Below, piece after piece: positions 48,980-57,743 of a DNA stretch of 64,000 nucleotides. The notes below the pieces were generated by a model. It ran no database searches. It had not been told where the DNA came from and saw nothing but the letters and a program-made list of their open reading frames with translations. Position 1 is the stretch's first letter. Each line of letters opens with the position of its first letter. Source of the DNA: Anaerolineales bacterium (GTDB lineage: Bacteria > Chloroflexota > Anaerolineae > Anaerolineales > Villigracilaceae). The DNA lies in NCBI GenBank assembly GCA_020634895.1, contig JACKAV010000004.1, forward strand, positions 186,001 to 250,000, written 5' to 3'. A program made the position numbers and the translations under genes.

Positions 48980-49783
48980 CTTGCGGGTAGAAAGCCATAA
49001 ATTGTTGGAACGCTTGGCGATAAGTCCGGCAAAGTTGACGGATTTTGGGGTGATGTCGCTCTCGCTCATGTTGAAGCGGCGGGCGATCTCCACTCCGAAC
49101 TGATACTTGCTCATGGCTTGCGGACCGACCAGGTGATACAAGCCTTTCAGCCCGCGGTCCAGCATTTTGACGATGGTGCGGGCAGTGTCGTTCACCAGCA
49201 TCGGGCAGAAGATGACATCGGTAAAGCCGCTCATGCTCTTGCTATGCGACAGGTTGTTGTAGAAAAATTCGGCGAGACTGCGCCGTCCACTCAGACTCCA
49301 GCCGTAGAAGTTGACGCGTGCCACAATGGCTTTGGGGTTTTCGGTCAGCACCGCCCATTCGCCGTCGAGTTTTGTTCTGGCATAGACGCCAATAGGGCTG
49401 GGAGAATCATCCTCGCCGTAGAAACCGTCTTTTTGACCGTCAAAAACTGCGTCGGTGGAGATATGCGCGAGAGTGATTTCACGCTCCTTGCAGGCGCGCG
49501 CGATCTGGCGCGGAAGGTTGGTGTTCAGGAGTTTGGCAAGTTCCGGGTCGTTCTCGCACAGGTCGAGGTCCGCCAGAGCCGCGCAGTTGACCACCCAATC
49601 GGGGCGGACTTTGTCCAGAATGGTTTCCACAATTCCTGCTTCGAGCAGGTCATGTTTCAGGATCTTGAACGGTGCGCTGACCAGTTTTCCGCGATCCACA
49701 CCGATGATCTCGAACTCGTTCATCATCTCCTGTGCGAAGTTGATGCCGAGCAATCCGCTGACGCCTGTAAGTAAGAGTTTCAT
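48866..49783 (-). CDS. RmlD-like sugar-nucleotide reductase
   Basis: 305 residues from the ATG at 49783; the frame to 50032 only translates spacer. LLLTGVSGLLGINFA is the Rossmann loop, HISTDAVFDG the active-site STD block, and YARTKLDGEW supplies YxxxK. RmlD reduces dTDP-4-keto sugars; this member belongs to the wider SDR group used for rare sugars. It is downstream of the PseB-like dehydratase, which makes a 4-keto sugar, so a reduction of that product is plausible. Its last ~35 codons contain four of the DnaA-like boxes. Confidence 0.85.
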   Translation of the reverse strand: MKLLLTGVSGLLGINFAQEMMNEFEIIGVDRGKLVSAPFKILKHDLLEAGIVETILDKVRPDWVVNCAALADLDLCENDPELAKLLNTNLPRQIARACKEREITLAHISTDAVFDGQKDGFYGEDDSPSPIGVYARTKLDGEWAVLTENPKAIVARVNFYGWSLSGRRSLAEFFYNNLSHSKSMSGFTDVIFCPMLVNDTARTIVKMLDRGLKGLYHLVGPQAMSKYQFGVEIARRFNMSESDITPKSVNFAGLIAKRSNNLWLSTRKLSTDLGEDLPNFSTGLDEFYTQYEQSYPQKIRSYQQR

Positions 49784-49790
49784 GTTCCAA

Positions 49791-49830
49791 CTTCCTCCCT
49801 CTCCCTGTGGGAGAGGGTTGGGTGAGGGAA
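49791..49830. repeat. 'ccctctccctgtgggagagggttgggtgaggg' repeat
   Basis: CCCTCTCCC-tgt-GGGAGAGGG, a 9-bp perfect stem, followed by TTGGGTGAGGG. Related to 15020-15090. Situated between the PseB-like stop and the RmlD-like start. Confidence 0.75.
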
Positions 49831-49832
49831 AA

Positions 49833-50843
49833 CTATCCTTCGAGCTTGCCCTGCGCGAACAACTCCTCGAACGGTGCGATGTATTTTTTGATGCCTTCCA
49901 CGTCGAGCCATTCGGTATTGTTGTCGCTCGAATACGAAAAACCTTCCTTGATTTCGCTGCCTTTATTCTGCCACGAGTAACCAAACCAGGTCGCTTCGGC
50001 AGGCTGGACAACGAACATTCTGTCCAATTCAATTGTATGCCGCGCTTCGTCCTCGGAAATTAACATTTCATGCAATTTTTCGCCGGGGCGGATTCCGATG
50101 ATCTCGATCTCGGCATCCGGTGCAATGGCGCGCGCAAGGTCGGTCACTTTCGTGCTGGGAATCTTCGGCACGAAGACTTCGCCGCCTTCCATCTGTTCGA
50201 TGCTGTCAATGACAAAGCGGACACCCTGTTCAAGCGATAGCCAGAAGCGCGTCATGCGGTCATCGGTGATGGTGACTTTGCCGGTGGAGCGAAGTTTGAG
50301 GAAGAGGGGAACCACCGAACCGCGGCTGCCGACGACGTTCCCGTATCGGACGCAGGAGAAGCGGGTTGCCGAGCCCCCGGCATAGGCATTACTCTGGATC
50401 GTTAATTTCTCCGCCGCGAGTTTGGTGGCTCCATATAAATTCGCCGGGCTGACGGCTTTATCCGTGCTGACGGTGAGGACTTTCTTCACGCCCGCATCCA
50501 ATGCCGCCTCGACCACGTTCGCCGTGCCCATGATATTGGTCTTGATGGCTTCCATCGGGTTGTATTCGCACGCCGGAACCTGCTTCAACGCCGCCGCATG
50601 GACAACGATATCCACGCCATGCATCGCGCGGACGAGACGTTCGCGGTCACGCACGTCGCCGATGAAATAGCGCAGGCGCTCATCGTTGAATCCGCCGACC
50701 TGCATCTCGTGCTGTTTCAACTCGTCGCGGCTGAAGATGATGATCTTCTTCGGCTGTTTTTCTTCGAGCAGAATCCTTGTAAATTTCTTGCCGAAGGAGC
50801 CGGTCCCGCCGGTGACGAGCACTACCTGATTTTTCCAGTCCAT
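49833..50843 (-). CDS. UDP-GlcNAc 4,6-dehydratase, PseB/CapD-type
   Basis: 336 residues with AAGGAG 6 bases upstream. LVTGGTGSFGKKF at 9-21 binds NADP; AALKQVPACEYNP, STDKAVSP and YGATKLAAEKL (YxxxK) match soluble PseB-type enzymes. These convert UDP-GlcNAc to a 4-keto-6-deoxy sugar, by inversion at C5 in PseB (pseudaminic route) or retention in LegB-like relatives. Which one applies cannot be settled by eye. It supplies the first step for the nonulosonate genes in this locus. Confidence 0.9.
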   Translation of the reverse strand: MDWKNQVVLVTGGTGSFGKKFTRILLEEKQPKKIIIFSRDELKQHEMQVGGFNDERLRYFIGDVRDRERLVRAMHGVDIVVHAAALKQVPACEYNPMEAIKTNIMGTANVVEAALDAGVKKVLTVSTDKAVSPANLYGATKLAAEKLTIQSNAYAGGSATRFSCVRYGNVVGSRGSVVPLFLKLRSTGKVTITDDRMTRFWLSLEQGVRFVIDSIEQMEGGEVFVPKIPSTKVTDLARAIAPDAEIEIIGIRPGEKLHEMLISEDEARHTIELDRMFVVQPAEATWFGYSWQNKGSEIKEGFSYSSDNNTEWLDVEGIKKYIAPFEELFAQGKLEG

Positions 50844-50905
50844 GAATTCTCCTTGATATTCGTAGGGCGGGCTTTTAACCTGCCATTCATTATATATTTC
50901 AAATT

Positions 50906-50924
50906 GTCAGGCTAAAAGCCTGAC
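50906..50924. repeat. 'gtcaggct..agcctgac' hairpin overlapping a stop codon
   Basis: GTCAGGCT-aaa-AGCCTGAC, perfect 8-bp stem. It provides the last codons and the TAG of the methyltransferase at 50912. The neighbouring 'gtagggcgggcttttaacctgcc' at 50862-50885 is a second hairpin of this kind. Confidence 0.65.
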
Positions 50925-51727
50925 CTACCATGTTTCAATGCCTTAAACAATACGGCGGATTTTTCAATGAATATTTCACCATTCTTTTCAATAATTTCTG
51001 CAAACTCGCGTTCAACAGATTGAAATGTTTCTTCTTGAAAGTCCATAGTGGACGACATTGAACGGATATATGCCATCATGACAGCAAGGTCCGTCACTTT
51101 CAGTCCGTCACGATATTCTCTCAATTCTACACGCGGAAAAAACTCTTGCAACTGTTCGCTTCCATTTTCAGACGAAAACCCGGTCGTAACAATATATCGC
51201 CTTGCATTTCCCACGCGTTCGAGCAAATCCCACATCTCACGCATGTGGTTTTGCCCGAGAGTGGCAGCAAACAAAACGCCATCATCCTTCAAGACACGCT
51301 GTATCTCCTTCAATGCCTTTTTACGATCCGGGACATGATACAGCATGTGATTGGCGATCACCGCATCAAAGGTTTTATTGCTATAAGGAAGTTCTTGCAC
51401 ATCCGCATGTTCAAATTTAAAGTTACGCCCAGTCACCACCAGATTGCGCCACGCAGAATCCAACATACCTTCAGAGAGGTCAGTTAAAGTCAACGCCCAA
51501 CCCATGGGAATCTTACTCGCACATTCCTTCCATAACTCGCCGCTGCCGCATCCAACTTCGAGAACATTGGCATTAGCAGGCAGTGTGGACAACTCATCAA
51601 AAACAAAGTTAAACCATCCATACGGGTTTGTGCTGAACTGTTTATGAAGCGCAACCCGCGCATCCAAATTGGATGAATTCTTATATTGTTCTTGTGTCAA
51701 ATAATTTCTGTCTGTAAAGCGAGACAT
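50912..51727 (-). CDS. Class I SAM-dependent methyltransferase
   Basis: 271 residues. VLEVGCGSGELWK is motif I and LTDLSEGML motif II; VIANHMLYHVPDRKKALKEIQRVLKDDG is the Methyltransf_11-type motif IV region. Soluble. Could methylate a sugar of the surface glycan. Its start codon directly adjoins the stop of the GT-C protein at 51728, which suggests coupled translation. Confidence 0.9.
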   Translation of the reverse strand: MSRFTDRNYLTQEQYKNSSNLDARVALHKQFSTNPYGWFNFVFDELSTLPANANVLEVGCGSGELWKECASKIPMGWALTLTDLSEGMLDSAWRNLVVTGRNFKFEHADVQELPYSNKTFDAVIANHMLYHVPDRKKALKEIQRVLKDDGVLFAATLGQNHMREMWDLLERVGNARRYIVTTGFSSENGSEQLQEFFPRVELREYRDGLKVTDLAVMMAYIRSMSSTMDFQEETFQSVEREFAEIIEKNGEIFIEKSAVLFKALKHGRSGF

Positions 51728-53755
51728 TTAATTTGAACCCTTACAATAACTTTCATTGATCACATCACGAACTTCATTGCTTGTCGGCTGTTGAATTCCT
51801 TCAAACATCCCACATACCTGCACTCGCATGGATTTGCTATTGACCACGCGTTTTGCAAGCTGCTGCAGCGTCTCCGCATCACCAGTAATGGCGTATCCTT
51901 TCAGGAAAGGTATCCACTCCACGCGGTCTTCGGGGCTGAAACCAAGCGCGATGGCTTCATCACCCAACGCAACGACCTGCTCCCAGTCCCCGACCTGAGC
52001 CGCCAAATCCGCCGCCTCAAAATAATTACACCAGCCGCGTTCCGGTTCGCTGCCATAAATAAACGTCTGTGGGGAAGCCGGTTCAACATCCGTGATCACA
52101 TTTTCGATCCTTGAATGAGAAGCGACCAACGAAACTTCCAACGGGTCATTCTCAGAGATCAACGGCTGTTCGCCATAGATCACATGCACGCATGAATTCA
52201 ACGTCGGCTGGCTCAACACCAACACGTTGGTGTAATCGAGCGTGTACGTATGGCTGCGATACCCAGACTCAACAACCTGCGTTCCATCCAAAATGCCGGG
52301 CAGGTTTTCGCTATTCAACGTCAGTCCAGACAAAGGATAATGCGCGGGAATCTCATCCGTCATTTCGGGGAAATAGATCACGTTCGCGGCTTCGACCAGC
52401 GCGAATCCACCGTCGCCCATGCCGGGCAATGGGTAGTGGATCACAACCGTCGTACCGGGGCGAAGCGCGGGCACCCGCCAACTCACCTGCCACCAAAATT
52501 TTTGCAGCGCCTCTTCTTCCGTCAACGCATTCGTCGCGATCCCAAAATGCGAAAGAACAGCAATCGCAATCGTTCCGTACAGCATGGCTGTGCGCACGCG
52601 AGGGATGGAGATAAGTTCGATCACGCCCGCCATGAAGACGGCGGCGGCAAGCGACGCGGGCAAACCATAATGCGAGAAACCGGAAATATTGACATAACGA
52701 TTCGCCATCACAACCGGCAGGATACCGAGGAACATGCCCAGCCCGCCCAGTATCAGCGCCTCTTTCGTGACTTGAGCCTGATCGCCATCGTAGGTCTTTA
52801 CTTCATCTGAAAGTTTGATCCGACTCACAAGGAACAGCACAAGAACGACGACGACCACTGCAAGCAGAACGCCAATGGCGGTATCACGCAGCCGCATGGA
52901 CTGAACGAACGCCGGGAACTGGTCGAGCCACGCCAGCACGCTGAGATTCAAAACGCTTTTGTAAATTTGAAAGAACCAGTTGATCGCCGTACCGACCGGG
53001 TTTCCAAAAAACACGCTCAACTGCCCGCCGATATCGGTTGCTTTTCTTTCATTGGTGAAAAAGAATAAACGCCAGATCGCAAGGACGAACGGAATCACAA
53101 GAGTCCACGCCCAGGCTTTGACTGTTCTCAATAAACGCTTCCAGAATAATTCCTGTGAGTTGCGGTTCACCAGCAGATACACAGCAATGAAACGGAACAC
53201 TTCCATGCCGATGGCGTAGTCGACCAGCGCGATATAACTCCAGCCGGTAAGGATGGATCCGATGGCATAAGCGGATTTTTTGATTCGGTCTTGAGACTCG
53301 ATTGCCTTCAATGTGAATGCAATCGAAAAGACTTGCAGCGCCAAACTTGCAATCATTGGCTGATATTCGATGGCACTGATCCACCAGAAATAGCCGGGGT
53401 AGATCGCAAACAACAACGCGGCAATGAAATTGAATTTGCGATTTCCCTCCCAGAGGATGTTGAATATCCACAACGCGCCGACAGCGCTCAACCCGCGCCA
53501 GAAGAAGACGCCAAGATGCCACGGCAGCGGATTCGGTCCGAACAGCGAGAAAACCCATTCGAAGAAAAATCCGCGCGCCGGTCTGTCGATACGGAACATC
53601 TCATGGAAAACCTTCGCCCCCGCCAGCATCCCGTCGTAGATGTAATACCAGTCATCCTTGTAATAGGTTAATTTTCCGATGTAGGGAAGATATACAACGG
53701 CAGAGATGAGAAGAAGAAATAGGATTTCAGGGTATGGTTTCTTTTTCCAGAACAT
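51728..53755 (-). CDS. Large GT-C-like membrane protein, paralog of 15094-17121
   Basis: 675 residues. About 12 helices to residue ~430. First loop YYKDDWYYIYDGM and FRIDRPARG; soluble C-terminal half with a TPR-like stretch (DLAAQVGDWEQVVALGDEAI) and a conserved EPERGWCNYFEAADLA block also present in the paralog. Likely a polyprenyl-phosphate-sugar-dependent transferase acting outside the membrane. The paralogs are in separate operons 35 kb apart. Confidence 0.75.
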   Translation of the reverse strand: MFWKKKPYPEILFLLLISAVVYLPYIGKLTYYKDDWYYIYDGMLAGAKVFHEMFRIDRPARGFFFEWVFSLFGPNPLPWHLGVFFWRGLSAVGALWIFNILWEGNRKFNFIAALLFAIYPGYFWWISAIEYQPMIASLALQVFSIAFTLKAIESQDRIKKSAYAIGSILTGWSYIALVDYAIGMEVFRFIAVYLLVNRNSQELFWKRLLRTVKAWAWTLVIPFVLAIWRLFFFTNERKATDIGGQLSVFFGNPVGTAINWFFQIYKSVLNLSVLAWLDQFPAFVQSMRLRDTAIGVLLAVVVVVLVLFLVSRIKLSDEVKTYDGDQAQVTKEALILGGLGMFLGILPVVMANRYVNISGFSHYGLPASLAAAVFMAGVIELISIPRVRTAMLYGTIAIAVLSHFGIATNALTEEEALQKFWWQVSWRVPALRPGTTVVIHYPLPGMGDGGFALVEAANVIYFPEMTDEIPAHYPLSGLTLNSENLPGILDGTQVVESGYRSHTYTLDYTNVLVLSQPTLNSCVHVIYGEQPLISENDPLEVSLVASHSRIENVITDVEPASPQTFIYGSEPERGWCNYFEAADLAAQVGDWEQVVALGDEAIALGFSPEDRVEWIPFLKGYAITGDAETLQQLAKRVVNSKSMRVQVCGMFEGIQQPTSNEVRDVINESYCKGSN

Positions 53756-53772
53756 TTTATTATGCTCAAGGA

Positions 53773-53842
53773 TGTCACTCTGAGCGCCAGCGAAGAGTCT
53801 CCTGGATCAAATTAGAGATGCTTCGCTATGCTCAGCATGACA
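53773..53842. repeat. 'tgtcactctgagcg' hairpin repeat
   Basis: TGTCACTCTGAGCGCCAGCG with GAAGAGTCTC on the left; AGAGATGCTTCGC and CTCAGCATGACA on the right. Imperfect long hairpin of a type that recurs between genes in many environmental bacteria. It lies between the GT-C start and the methyltransferase stop. Confidence 0.85.
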
Positions 53843-53845
53843 TGG

Positions 53846-54667
53846 TTACTTTTTCACCACGATCAGCGGATATTGTCCGTTCTCAGCAAAGAATTTCGGG
53901 AAGACGCCCTCAAGCCAGAAAACAAATCGCAGGAATGCCCGTCCGCCAAAGGGACGCACGAACCAGCGCATGATGCGCGTGCTCATGCTGCGCCACGGTT
54001 TGATCTCGATGGTCATCTTTGACCCGATCTCTTTTTTCAGCCATTCGGGAGTCATCTTCTGGACGAACGTCCCGGCGGGGTCTTCCTCTTTCAGCCATTC
54101 TTTCTTTTTCTTTTCCGTGCGACCGGAAAGTTTGCGCATCAGACCGATGAGCGGCTCCGCCATACGGATGAGCAGCGGATTGTGCCAGCCGTTGACGATG
54201 GCTGCCGTCCGCCCGGGGGCAAGGATGCGGTAAATCTCTGCGTAGGCTTTGGGATGTTCCGGCAAAGCCAGATGGTGGATGGCATGCATGGAAACAGCGC
54301 CGTCAAATGCATCCGCTTTGAAGGGGAGATTCGCAAGGTCACCGACAACGAACAAGCCGTGGTCACCGATACGCATCCGCGCTTCACGCAACGCTTGAAT
54401 GGAAATATCCAAACAGACGCGTTTTTCGTAACCGGCAGAATAGGTCTTGTATTCTTCATACTGGACAGGACCAGACCCGGCGTCCAGCATGAAGCGACCG
54501 GTGGGGATGAGTCCATTCATCACGCGCAGGCGCGTTTTGTGGATGTATTCGCGCGAGACGGGGCGCAGGTCTTCGTAACGGGCGTTCTGGTAATTGCCGT
54601 CATCCTCCTGCTGCCAGCCGATCTCATCATAAAATTCGCGGACTTTTTGTTTGGTTTCGTCAGTCAT
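53846..54667 (-). CDS. Class I SAM-dependent methyltransferase
   Basis: 273 residues. MLDAGSGPVQY is motif I, VCLDISIQALREAR motif II, and SMHAIHHLALPEHPKAYAEIYRILAPG the motif IV-VI region. A C-terminal hydrophobic-basic segment may contact membrane. Could methylate a lipid-linked glycan or a sugar. Adjacent to the GT-B and ABC-exporter genes. Confidence 0.88.
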   Translation of the reverse strand: MTDETKQKVREFYDEIGWQQEDDGNYQNARYEDLRPVSREYIHKTRLRVMNGLIPTGRFMLDAGSGPVQYEEYKTYSAGYEKRVCLDISIQALREARMRIGDHGLFVVGDLANLPFKADAFDGAVSMHAIHHLALPEHPKAYAEIYRILAPGRTAAIVNGWHNPLLIRMAEPLIGLMRKLSGRTEKKKKEWLKEEDPAGTFVQKMTPEWLKKEIGSKMTIEIKPWRSMSTRIMRWFVRPFGGRAFLRFVFWLEGVFPKFFAENGQYPLIVVKK

Positions 54668-54675
54668 TTTTAATC

Positions 54676-54741
54676 CGTAGGGGCGGCGTCCTGCCGCCCA
54701 ATATTTCCATTAATTTCATGGGGCGAGAAAACCTCGCCCCT
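54676..54741. repeat. 'gtaggggcgg' double hairpin
   Basis: GTAGGGGCGGC-gtcct-GCCGCCC then GGGGCGAG-aaaac-CTCGCCCCTAC; the outermost GTAGGGGC and GCCCCTAC also pair. Same family as 44009-44079. Confidence 0.8.
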
Positions 54742-54751
54742 ACAAATCACT

Positions 54752-56347
54752 TCATCTCCACGTAAACGGCTCGCCGACCAAAAAGCCGAAGGTGTCTTTG
54801 AACTGCATCATGCCTTCGTCACTTAAGACTCTTTCGAGGGGCCAGACATCGAGGTCATCCCAGAAGTTCATGAGACGCCACGGGAAGGGACGCGGGTATT
54901 CGAAGAAAAAACGATAGGCATAATTCCAGGCGAACTCGATCTGTTTTTCATTCAACTGATGGGCGGGAATATCGCTCAAAACTTTTTCAAGCGTGGCGTA
55001 ATATTCATCCCACGAATTCGGGTCGATGGTGATGCCGCGCCCGCGGTAATGGGTCTGCCCGCACGAAATGACGGGACGTCCGTTCATTGCCGTTTCAAGC
55101 CCGACCGTGGTGGTGTACGCCAGTCCGACATCGGCAATCTCGATCAGGTCGTAGGTGTTGATCTTATCCAACGCGCCGATCACGTGGATATGATTCGGCA
55201 GTACGGGCAATGCCTCTTTGACAACCGTTCCCATCGACTTGGCTTGGGGTACAAGCTTCTCGCCGGGGTGAACACGGATGACAAGCTGCACATCCGTCCG
55301 CCTGGCAAAGTATTGGACGGTCTTGGTGATCCACTCGGTCATGGAAGAGGCAAAAATGTCGCGTCCTAAAGTGAGGCTGTCACCAAGCACATTCGCGGCG
55401 AGCATGACCACGGGACGGTCATCCAAATTCAGCATTTTGCGGGTTTCATCAGCGCCCTGTGAAGAGACGTATTGCCAAAGCCGCTTCGACTTGCCCCATA
55501 CACGCGCGCCGCGCCGGGCATTTTCCAAATCCGCCACGCGTTCGAACATCGCATCCGTAACGGGTAGTCCGCAGCGGGCTTCGACGAGATAATCCGTTTC
55601 CTGCCGCATGATGGATGAGTTCTGCGCCAGCCAGATCTGTTCGCGCTGGTCGTTGAATTCGTAGGTGACCGCGTCGATGCCGAGGTGACGCGCAACACGG
55701 AAGACGATTCCCATTTCGAGGATCAAGCCATTGGGGATTAGCACCACATCGGGCTTGTTCGTTTGCATCCATTCGAGCGCGGCTTTGGCGGCGAAGGTGT
55801 TGCGCTGAATACGCAGGTCATAAAGCGCGCGGTCGGACGGGTCGTTCATATCCACTTCTTCGCGCATTAAGGTGTATTGCGAATCCCAGAGGGAGATCTC
55901 TTTGATGTCAGCCTGGATTCGCTCTGGGAGGTTGATGACCGGCTTGAGGTCCAGCATGGAGGCGTGCCTGATAAGCGGCGACAACGGCGCGAGCGCATCC
56001 TTTGTGTGCAGGACGCGCTGCCGCTGTGAAAACTTATCCTTTTCCTTGTGCCATTCCGAGTAGGGCAATGTTAACAGTGTAACGTCATGTCCCATACCTG
56101 CGAGAACAAGTCCCAAATACGCGGATTGCTCGACCCAATAATGAAGCGTTGCAAAGAATAAAACTTTTTTACCTTTGGGCGCGTTCTTTGCATAAGGCTT
56201 AACAACTTCAACCGCAGCGGGCAATGACTTTTGCAGGCGAGTCAGGTTGTAATGATCTTTGCGCGCGCGGTTCTTCGACCGAAGCATCCAATCAATTTCG
56301 GCAGTGAAGGGCAGGTCGCCCATGAGTTCGCGGAGGGAGTTTGTCAT
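54752..56347 (-). CDS. GT-B-like surface polysaccharide biosynthesis protein
   Basis: 531 residues. N-domain: KVLFFATLHYWVEQSAYLGL, VVLIPNGLILEMGIVFRVAR. C-domain: VIRVHPGEKLVPQ, YDLIEIADVGLAYTTTVGLETAMNGRPVISCG, the H-P...T.V.LE pattern of capsule-type GT-B enzymes (compare 22863 and 38057). Likely adds repeating-unit or linker sugars before export by the adjacent Wzm/Wzt pair. Specific reaction unknown. Confidence 0.75.
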   Translation of the reverse strand: MTNSLRELMGDLPFTAEIDWMLRSKNRARKDHYNLTRLQKSLPAAVEVVKPYAKNAPKGKKVLFFATLHYWVEQSAYLGLVLAGMGHDVTLLTLPYSEWHKEKDKFSQRQRVLHTKDALAPLSPLIRHASMLDLKPVINLPERIQADIKEISLWDSQYTLMREEVDMNDPSDRALYDLRIQRNTFAAKAALEWMQTNKPDVVLIPNGLILEMGIVFRVARHLGIDAVTYEFNDQREQIWLAQNSSIMRQETDYLVEARCGLPVTDAMFERVADLENARRGARVWGKSKRLWQYVSSQGADETRKMLNLDDRPVVMLAANVLGDSLTLGRDIFASSMTEWITKTVQYFARRTDVQLVIRVHPGEKLVPQAKSMGTVVKEALPVLPNHIHVIGALDKINTYDLIEIADVGLAYTTTVGLETAMNGRPVISCGQTHYRGRGITIDPNSWDEYYATLEKVLSDIPAHQLNEKQIEFAWNYAYRFFFEYPRPFPWRLMNFWDDLDVWPLERVLSDEGMMQFKDTFGFLVGEPFTWR

Positions 56348-56351
56348 GAGG

Positions 56352-56453
56352 GGTACAGGTTTGAGGCTATGGGTTGAAGGTTTAAGGTTACAGGTTTAAG
56401 GTTACAGGTTTAAGGTTGCGGGTTCATAACTTTGAACCTGCAACTTGCAACCT
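56352..56453. repeat. Empty tandem/inverted repeat, 'aaggtttaaggttacagg' family
   Basis: Three tandem 'tttaaggttacagg'-like units, then GTTGCGGGTTCA-taactt-TGAACCTGCAAC as a hairpin. Same words as the arms around the 4HB gene at 59633-60052, without a gene. It ends at the Wzt stop region. Confidence 0.8.
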
Positions 56454-57743
56454 TTACCCCATCTTCTCGATCTTCCAATTCAAACGCGGGCGGACGGGTC
56501 CAACACGCGGCTCGCCCCACTGCGTGCCGGGTGCGCCGGAAATATCCACGTTGAATGCCAGCGCATTCTCGTCCATGAAATAGCGGCGCACGCCGAACGA
56601 ACTCGCGTTCACGCCAACCATGTAACGACCTTCGTTGAAAATGTCGGCGGGGAGTTCCGCGCGGCTGACGTAATGACCCGCTTCACGCGTATCGAATTTT
56701 TCATACAGCGCGGGCGTGTCGGTATCGAACGATGTGAAAATATATTCACCGCGCATGGTGCTGACGTACAGTCCCACACGCAGACCGGTGACGGGAGAAC
56801 TGAGTTTGTATTCGAACTCGACGCTGACAGTTTCGGTGGAGCGGATGGTATCGACGACCTTCCCGCTTCTTTCCTTGACCTTGAGGCTGATCGGCGTAAA
56901 TGGCGCGCTCACCGCCGGGACCTCGTCCGCCGTCCAGATGCGCTCACCGGCTTGCGATTGCCCGGATGAGAGGTAGTAATCCACCGCTTCCTGGGTCGGT
57001 CCGCGCATGATGAGTTGACCTTTGTTCAGCACGATCGCTTCCTGAGTGAGACGCAAAATCGCGGACATATTATGGCTGACGAACAAAACCGTGCGTCCCT
57101 GCTGGGCGACGTCGTTCATCTTGCCAAGACACTTCTTTTGGAATTCCGCATCGCCGACGGCAAGCACTTCGTCCACAACCAAAATTTCGGGTTCGAGATG
57201 TGCGGCAACGGCAAACGCCAAACGCAGATACATGCCTGACGAATAGCGTTTGACGGGTGTATCGATAAATTGAGTTACTTCGGAAAAATCCACGATCTCA
57301 TCGAACTTGGAGTCGATCTCCGAGCGTTTCATGCCGAGGATCGCGCCGTTCATGTAGATATTCTCGCGTCCGGTCAATTCAGGGTGGAAACCGGTGCCAA
57401 CTTCGAGCAGCGAGCCGACACGTCCGCGCACGGTGACGGAACCGGTCGTCGGTTCGGTGACGCGCGAAAGGATCTTCAACAGCGTGGATTTCCCCGCGCC
57501 ATTCCGCCCGACGATGCCGAGCACTTTGCCTTCGTCCAGGTCAAAGGAAATATCCTTCAATGCCCAAACGTAGTTCTGGTTCATGCGGCGTTCGGATTTG
57601 CCGACCATCGCCTTCGCGAGACGCACAGGCGCAGAGACCGTATCCACGATCACATCACGCAGCATGTTGTAACGGAACTTCGTCTCTGCCGCGCCGATCT
57701 TGTATTGTTTGCCGATATTGTGTACTGAAATCGCTGTTGCCAT
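56454..57743 (-). CDS. ABC polysaccharide exporter, ATPase subunit (Wzt-like) with C-terminal domain
   Basis: 429 residues. Walker A GRNGAGKST at 79-87, signature YSSGM at 167-171, Walker B ILVVDEVLAVGD at 187-198, switch His224. Residues about 275-429 form a Wzt_C-type beta-sandwich (SVEFEYKL...LRVGLYVSTMRGEYIF...YMVGVNASSFG), which in O-antigen exporters recognises a modified polymer end. The long form implies export of a capped polymer. It overlaps the Wzm stop by 1 bp (TAATG). Confidence 0.93.
   Translation of the reverse strand: MATAISVHNIGKQYKIGAAETKFRYNMLRDVIVDTVSAPVRLAKAMVGKSERRMNQNYVWALKDISFDLDEGKVLGIVGRNGAGKSTLLKILSRVTEPTTGSVTVRGRVGSLLEVGTGFHPELTGRENIYMNGAILGMKRSEIDSKFDEIVDFSEVTQFIDTPVKRYSSGMYLRLAFAVAAHLEPEILVVDEVLAVGDAEFQKKCLGKMNDVAQQGRTVLFVSHNMSAILRLTQEAIVLNKGQLIMRGPTQEAVDYYLSSGQSQAGERIWTADEVPAVSAPFTPISLKVKERSGKVVDTIRSTETVSVEFEYKLSSPVTGLRVGLYVSTMRGEYIFTSFDTDTPALYEKFDTREAGHYVSRAELPADIFNEGRYMVGVNASSFGVRRYFMDENALAFNVDISGAPGTQWGEPRVGPVRPRLNWKIEKMG

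Noticed and set aside
48672..48998. 108-codon minus-strand frame rich in His, Arg, Phe and Ser across the DnaA-box array
   Set aside because: Its composition comes from the repeated ttatccaca word read in one frame. It has no family resemblance, overlaps the RmlD-like gene end and the DUF4260 start, and lacks a ribosome site.
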